Below, piece by piece: positions 48,623-57,600 of a stretch of DNA of 64,000 nucleotides. Below the pieces are notes generated by a model. It searched no databases and was not told the origin of the DNA. It worked only from the letters and a program-made list of their open reading frames with translations. Position 1 is the stretch's first letter, and the number at the start of each line of letters is the position of its first letter. Where the stretch lies: contig NC_134845.1 of the NCBI RefSeq assembly GCF_965363235.1, positions 19,966,524 to 20,030,523 on the forward strand, read 5' to 3'. The translations under genes and the position numbers were made by a program. This stretch comes from Mytilus galloprovincialis. Taxonomy: Eukaryota; Mollusca; Bivalvia; Mytilida; Mytilidae.

Positions 48623-51600
48623 CAACTCGTCTAAACATCAACCCAACATTGTTGGGTTGATGTTTAGACGAGTTGTATATACATTATGTACACAGCCATG
48701 TATCACCATCATTGATGGCGATCCGATGGATACATCTGTTGTAGAGTTGTCACTGACTCAGACGTATATATATATATATACAATAAAACAATACAGTTTG
48801 ACTCGATTTCCACGAAGTTGTACAGTTATAGACTTTATTTCTATGAAGCAGTACATGCCCCAATCACAAGCGGTATCATCAGCATTATTTCAAACAATTA
48901 CATTCAAAAGGATATAGGAGAGAACCTATTGTAACTCTTTTCAAGCCCACTTTAAATATATAAAAGTAAACAATGAGAACTGCCGTTATTACTTAACATT
49001 TCACACAAAAAAAAGAAGTATTGAGTTTTTCATTATAAATGTGAATTAGGATTATACTTTTTTCTTCAAAATTTTAACTTCAACGAAGTAGTATGAAAAC
49101 GTTCTACGTATATTGTCTAACCACCTTCCTGAACCTTTTTCTGTACAACAGATCAAAACATTCCAAACTAATTCCGCCCACTCGTTTGTCTTGCTTCAGA
49201 GTGATTTTTATTATTTAGTGATGAAAAACAAGATAAATCAGAGTCTAAGAATCAAAAGTGTCACAGATTATTTGTGGTTGCTTACATCTAATTGAATAGA
49301 CAAACAATAATGTAACCATTTAACAGAAGTAATATCTATCGGGGCAAAGTGAATTGTATGGAACACTATAAATCATTTCAGTTGTCAATATATTTTATTT
49401 ATGACACTCCGATGTTATCAAAGGGAGACAAATGTGGTTTGCTATGATCATCACAGCTAATGAACTAGAAACTGTATGCCACTTTGTGGTGATGTATAGT
49501 TGATTGATAGATATTTTGTCTGTAAAATTTGAAGTATTATACTTGTTGATTCTTCAAACTGCATTCATAAACATTACAAGATAATATAAGTTGTATCGCT
49601 GAATATATTATTTTTGAATTTAGCCTTTTGATACAATTTGTTTATCGACCCATTGTATCGTATTTCGTTCCATTTTTATTATGGTTTTATGGGAGATTTT
49701 AATTAAATCTGTTCACGCTTACATAACCCTTGAATCTTAGCTGTGTCATTGTATTGTAAGGTCGAGTTGTTTTTGTTTTGTTTTGCTTTTTTTTTTTTTT
49801 TTTTTAATTTTCTGCGAAATATCCGAATTGTTTTCATTTACAACCTCTATGGTAGTACAGCTAAGGACTATCAGTTCAATCAATCCAATCGACATAGTAG
49901 TGGCATGATTGAGGTACCACATTTCAGTTGGTTAATTGCTTTTCATAATTATTGGCCTCGACTTAATATAATGAAGATTTATTTCAGTAATTTTTCTAAA
50001 ACGGTGCAAAACAAGAAAGATATATTGGCCATTAACCAATTACAAACTCATTGACAACGTAACTACAGTCTACTAGTCTGTTACATAATGTATACATCAA
50101 TTCTGTACAGTCACATACATGATCTGTAATCGATATATCAAGTACTGTTGAGAAATGGTCATTTAATTTGTAATCACGAAATCTTCATGGAAACTAATTG
50201 TATAAGTGATAATTGATTATTACTGGACTTTTTGCCAACACACCTTTCTTAGACCAAATGTGTACAAGAAATATAACAAGGATCAGACAGATGGAGTTTG
50301 GGCACATGTCACGATCAAAACTAATAATAATTTGTATGTAACGGTATGAATTACTTATTTTTCATTAATATTTATACTGATTTTGAATGTCAAAAAAAGC
50401 AAACCCATCATTTCTATTGAAAATGTGTAAAGTAAGGGTAAACAGTATAATAAATATCCATCACACGGATTCCAAACATGAAATGCTGAAGTGTCCATTC
50501 CCGATTATGACATTAAAACTCATTGTGGATCCACAGGGCGGGTGATGCTAGCGTAGCAGGAGACGCACCATATATCAATTCTTTTAGAGTTCAGCCGATT
50601 TTCTCAGATTTTGTATATCACTTTAATTTGTGTCTTTTCAATCAATTTCTGCAATTTCAACATTTATTAACTACTGTTTTTTGCTTGACTTGAGCCAGGA
50701 GGGTAGCTGCCGTTAGATACTATAGGCATGTGCCTACACATTATTAATCGATTTTTTTTTATTCTACACTTTTCTTACTCTTTACGGCCTTAATCATCTG
50801 ACTTTTAAATTCCTTCCCCATCCATTTCGAGATACACGAGAAGTCATCACAACTCTATATTCATCGTGTCAAATGACACTGTATATAAATATCTAGTATG
50901 TCCTGATTATTGTTGATGATTGAAGAAGTTTGAAAGAATAATTTATGTGCAGACAGTAATTAAGTTAACTGTATTTTAACTATAGAGATCGAGTCAGACA
51001 TTTACCAGTAATTGAATTCAGTTGTGAAAAAATGTCAGAACCCAAAGAAAAACCCAAAATAAAAAATAGAACTATAGACGAAATGTTTAAGAAAATAAGA
51101 GAAAATGAATCTCCAGAAAGTCAAAATGAAACGCCGCTGGACTATCAAACAAATCCCGGAAAGTGACGAAAAAGAAGAAACAGTTGTAATGGATTAGAGT
51201 CAGACTGACTTAGGTGAAACAAGGACAGTCAGCTACGTCCGATTTGACGCCTACTACATGTAGCTCCAGTTCAAATTTCACTCTAAGTCTAAACAGCAAA
51301 TACGAACCTCCATACCTTGACATTACTAAATTATTTGATATAGATGACTTAATAAAACAAAAACTGTTGTCTACAAAGTGGAATGAGTCTCCCTCATTTA
51401 AAGTCCCAAGCAGGTAAGTGCATAAATCAATATATAATAAAATATATAATTTGATAAATTAAATTTGTGTTGAATTCAGGTATGAGCAGTAATTGGTGTT
51501 TTAAAAAAAGACAGCAAGAAAATTTACAAAATAACTTAATTTGTGTCATTTTAGAAAAACAAATTTGCATACACAGCATTGTGTGCACGTTCATCATTCG

Positions 51601-54600
51601 TTGCCGTTTGTCATTGATTTTTCCGTATTTTTTCTTTGGGGATTTAGATGTTGTTAGTTTGCACCTGTCCAAAGTCAGGAACCTGATGTGCAGTGGTTGT
51701 CGTTTGTTGATATGGTTTATAATTGTTTCTCTTTATTTTATATGGAGTAGACCGTAGATTTTCTGTCTGAATGGTTTTACACTAGTCATTGTTGGGGCCC
51801 TTCATAGCTTGTTGTTCGGTGTAAGCCACAGCTCCATGTTGAAGACCGTACTTAGACCTATACTGATTTTTCTTTTACAAATTGTGACTGATATGGATAG
51901 TTGTCTCATTGGCACTCATATCACATCTTATATCTATATACAATAGTATCATCAAAAGGTTAAGATATATGTAAAAAAAAAGTAGACACCGTTCTCAAAA
52001 CTAAACCATGACAGGACGGTTATTAACAGGGTCTTGAATATGTTCCAATACTTTTAATTGTTGTTCAACTTCTTTAAACTTACCGATAGACCATCAAAAC
52101 TCAAATTCTGCATAACACGTCGCAGATCTGCCATAATATATTCTCCATCATCATAATCAAATTGTGAGATGTTATGTGATGAGCTATTTTCTTTCCAGTG
52201 TCGTAAAGTTTCTTTGATGGTTAACGCCATGGTCCAAACTGTATCATAGGCACTGGTAGCATATGGACTGAGAGGCACTGTACCATTTATACTTTTGTAA
52301 TCTGTCAGAAATTTATCTGCCGTCTATAGTTTTTATAATAAAAATAAAAATAAAAATAAAATTAAAATTATATGTTCACAGAAATTCAATTTCGAAACTA
52401 AACAAGGGCAATTAACAATCATAAAGTTTGATGATATTAGGTAGAAAAAAGAAGATGCTGTATGAATTCCAATACGACAACTCCTCATCTAAATAAATAA
52501 GCCCTGTATATTTAGTATTTACGCTTTAGTGTATACTTAACTAAATCCACGATTTGAAATTTTTTTTTTTTTATCTAATGGTAAACAATATCTTCACGAG
52601 TTGGTTGACCGTTATGGAATAACCGTTTCACAAATGATATCGGATATGTTCCTTACGTCGTAACTACAATCCCTTTCCCTTTCATGAATGTGACCTACCG
52701 AATTAGACTATTTACCGGATTTGTTATCACATAAGCAACACGACGGGTGCCGCATGTGGAGCAGGATCTGCTTACCCTTCCGGAGCACCTGAGATCACCC
52801 CTTGTTTTTTGGTGGGGTTCGTGTTGTTTATTCTTTAGTTTTCTATGTTGTGTCGTGTGTGCTGTTGTTTGTTTGTCTTTTTCATTTTTAGCCATGGCGT
52901 TGTAAGTTTGTTTTAGATTTATGAGTTTGACTGTCCCTTTGGTATCTTTCGTCCCTCTTTTAATGGTTTACATTATTATCATTATAGCATTATTCTAGAA
53001 ATGATATAAGACAAAGTATGTCTTGTATTGTGATATTTAGGTACATTGCAAATACTTTGTCTGGTATGTGGCAGTAAAATATGTCCTCTTTTTGAGACAA
53101 ACCTATCATTTATTTCACTTTTTTACTAATAAGACTTAAAAGGGTTAACATACATGTAGTAGAATGAGGTTCAATAATACCATCAGATAAATTTAGATTT
53201 AAATTTAAATTAAAAAAAATCTTTTAGAATAGAAAATTTTTAATCAACCTGAAATCCAATGCATATGGCTCGTTTCTATAAATGTCAATTCTCCTTTGTA
53301 ATTTTCAGATTTCCGAGAAAGGAAAAAGTAAAAAGAAAAGTAAAATTAGGGAAAAAAACGGAAAAAAGAGGCTCATTTTAAATTATTGAGCTATGTACTG
53401 ATTTTGTTTTATATTACTCACAATGTTTGAAACAGACATTTGGTTATTATTGAATGTATTCAAGCTTGTAACAATGAAATATCCCTCTGTCGCTAGCTGC
53501 AACTCGGCTACGGTACATTCAGTATCATTTGAGGCTTCCCACCATCTTTCAACGGTCTCTTTTATCAGTATCCATACAAAACGGGAACCAAACATACCAT
53601 GCTTGTACGCCTAAACATATTTAAACACACATTTACTTTTTTCTGTATTGAATAGAATGGTATAATTCAAAACGGAAAGTCCCTAAATAAATTGCAAAAT
53701 CATATGATAAAACACATCAAACGAATGGACAACTATCATATTCCTGAGTTGGTACATGCATTTTCAAATATATTAACAACAGGAACACGAACCCCACCAA
53801 CAAGTGGGGTTGATTTCATGTTCTCCGGAAGGATAAGCAGATCTCGCTCCACATATGGCACATGTCATGTTGTTCAAGTTATTACAAAGCCTGTGAATAT
53901 CTAATTCGGTGGGTCACATTCGTGAAAAGGGAATGGGATTGTATTTATGACATAAGGAACATATCCGATATCATCTGTATAACACAATTTGAAACTGAAA
54001 TCATCTTTTTTTGTTTCACACGCAAAACCTATTTAAAAAAAAAACAGAAACCTACAATTTAATTTCCTTAATGCACCGTTTTGTACATTATCTGTAATCA
54101 TACCACTGGTCTCGACAGCTTTGAAGTACTAAAGCTAAGCGAAAAACGCTATTTCATAGCTAGTATGGTTTCGGCTCTCATTCAGAGTTCAAGATCATAA
54201 TGTGACCTGTTTGATTTAAAGTTGCTATCATCAGAATCATTTACAGTTTATACTAGTCGAAAGCCTTTCAATTAGTTTTGAGAACGCAACTATAACGAGT
54301 GTAATATATTTTTGTTTTCAATTACAGTATTAACATATGGATTCATTGTTATTATTTTCGCCTAGCGTCTTTTGTTGTTTGGAAAGGAACATTTTCTCAG
54401 CTTTCTTGTGATCTAACGAGATTTTAATAGTAAAATAAACAATATTTGATACACACAAACGTTTACAAGTAATTTCATATTAATCTAACCTGACAGAAAA
54501 CCTTTCGAGCTGCAACTTCAGAAAAACCTCCAATTATGATTCGAATATCCGCTCGCTAGAAAAAAAAGGTAGAAGTGTGTTTGATGTACCATATTTGTCT

Positions 54601-57600
54601 TATTCTTTTATCGGCATTGTTCATTGGTAAAATAGTTATCATTGTACTTTAATTTCAGACCGTATGAGTATTTTGACCGTACGCGTACGGTCTGGACGGT
54701 CTGACTAATATTAAGAACTTGGTCAAGTTTATTAGATACAAATGAATATTACAGATCAACATAACTTAACTCTCAAATTAATATAAAAAAGTTCGATTGT
54801 AATTGAAATTATAATTTTATATTCTAAAAAAAAAATCACACTAATCAACTCTGTTAAATCAATCTCTTGTATTTAGCATATCGATCAGTTGTACATCATT
54901 GAATTATGATCACTGAAATTGAAGATGTCTGAAGTAAGCATAATATGGGAGGACAGTTATTTTAGAATGTTTAGCAACTTTACAAAAATAAATGCAAATG
55001 CAAAGGAACATGCATAAACTGCAAAAATCTACATTTTTAAATGTGAAAAATACATGTATTACGTTATTTGTTGTAACAAGTGTCACCTTGGGCGAGTGTA
55101 CCAAAATAGGATTCAGATATACATTTGTACAATTAAACTAATGTTTAATTTTAATTGTTCGTTTGTTCAGTTTATCCATCTAATTGTAATAATAACAATT
55201 TGTAAAACTAAAAATAAAAAAATGTGATAAATTGTTTAAATATAACCCATATTATTCAATTACATGTATGGTCAGCTCGTACTGGACCAGACGCGTATAC
55301 ACATACCGTCCGACCATACGCGTACGGTCCAAATACTCATATGGTCTGGAACATATACATACTCTTCAACAAATGGATCGAGTGATGTTTATCAACTTAC
55401 AAGTAACCAAATTGACAAATGGTTCTGAAATAATGCTTGTCATGTACCATTGTACAAAACGGAAACGGGAGTAAATATATTTTTTTTTATTGAGAGCCTC
55501 ACTATTGAGAGCCCTAGACAGAATAGCATTCGCGTCTTAACGGAATGCGTTTTTAATAATTTAAATCAAATTGATTTTAAACTGAATACTCACTGTTAAA
55601 ATTGACCAGATAAAGACGATTATGAATGACTATATGTAGCTAGCTTCTGAATGGCTATTCATATGGACTAAGTTACAGTCCACACAACATCAATACCAAT
55701 TAAGTGCTTGCTCTAGTTTATTCGAAATCACAAAGGTTTGATCGATTTTAGAAAGAAGAAATAAACGTGTTCTTGACACACTTTACTTTTCTCATTTGCG
55801 AATTTGTGCAGACATTTATTAATGCATGCAGCTTAACCATATGTTTTTAGTTTGTCTCTTGCAAATTTGATCACAGTTAATTGAGAATTTAAAAAAAAAT
55901 AAAAAAAAAATACCTGAAGTTCTAGGATTTTTGATGATATTTCGGTTTCTTTGGTGTTGAATGAAACTGATCTTTTGATTGTTATTTTATTCTCCTCTAA
56001 TATTTTTGCAAGTCCATCAATAGCCTGAAAACAAAATAAAAATAAGGAAATTTGTCAATGAGACAATTATCCACCAGGATCAAAGAAAAATAATACTGCA
56101 TCATGGCCGACAAATAATGAACAGAATCAGAAATCCTAGTCTTCAAACCTCGTATAGAAAGTAAAAAAGATGTTCTACACAAAATAAACTAAATACGAGA
56201 TAAAACTCAGCATTTCTTTTACAATTTTGCAACCACTGCATTTTTTATACAAGTAAACAATCTGTTGTACCTTAGCTGAATCATATAAACTTACCAGATC
56301 AATAGAAATACCCTATATGAAATAAGAGATATTTTGATAAACATATGTAATATCAGATTTTGGAAAAGGGAGGGGGTATTGTCATGCTTGAATTAAATGT
56401 AATATAAAGTTTCAAATGTCACTGTGTTGATTATTGCTTTCAATGTATGTAAATGCTTAAGACAGTAGATATGTTAAGAAAGGAAAAAGTTCAAAAAGAC
56501 AATCAACAGTCAATGTAACTTTATATATAAAAGCAAAACTTTAATTTGTTGTTGTCCTCTTTGTAAGTACTCTGAAATAAAAGTGTTTTTTTTATTTTAT
56601 AAATATTGTGCATGCAAATACTGATAAAACACCCAGTGTTGCATTGAAAAATTTTAAAATCAATTGTATGACATAAATAAATCATAACGATGTTTTCATT
56701 TCCAGGGAGAATTCTAATCTAGAAATATAATAGAATAACTAACGTCATATCTTTTCAGTATTGCACATTTCGCCTTCTAGGTGATGTTTTTTTTCTTCTG
56801 TAAAAAATACATTGCTTCAAAGAATTCAAAGACTTTACTCATTGTACGTGATAATATCAGATGTTATTTCTAAAATCGAAAATAGGGAATTGTGTCTTTT
56901 TTCATAGTTTTCTGCAATTTGTTTACATCTGTTTCTTCCATATTTTAATAAAAATTGTTTTCCGAGTGTATTTAGTGAAAAAATATTTAATATGCCATTG
57001 AGACAACAAATGAAAAAAGACAAATCGTTAGGCTGTAAAATAAGAAGATTCCCGTACAGCCTTGGTATACCAAAAAAATAGGAGAAAACTTTTGAAAAGC
57101 CATCTGGCAACACATATAAAACAAACTATGAAAAAAACTTATTTGTGTCTGAATTTACAACAATAGGTCTCTTATCCTAGTTGAAAAACAATATTGGTTG
57201 AATTTCATGATAGATCTACAAAGTAACATGTTTTCTTCATGTGTGTATTTCGAAAAGTGTGAACCAGGGGTTCCGTAGTTTTAGGATTTTACTTTTTTTC
57301 TCAAATTTATATAAAGTGAGACACGTAATACTGTTTTGTAAATATAATGACATACATGTATCTCTTAAAAGGTCAAGTAAAATGTGTAACTGAAGATGGG
57401 ACCGCTTATGCATAAGTATTCATAATGAGATATAAATAAATGATAATTATATATAAACAACATAATACACAACTGTTTTATATTCACCTACAAGGTAGAA
57501 CATTTCCTTATTCTCATATATAGTAGCTACAGTATCCCATCTAAAATGCTGAATAAATAATTCTCTCGCTGGATTGTTAGACGAATCAGTTGACGCCAGT

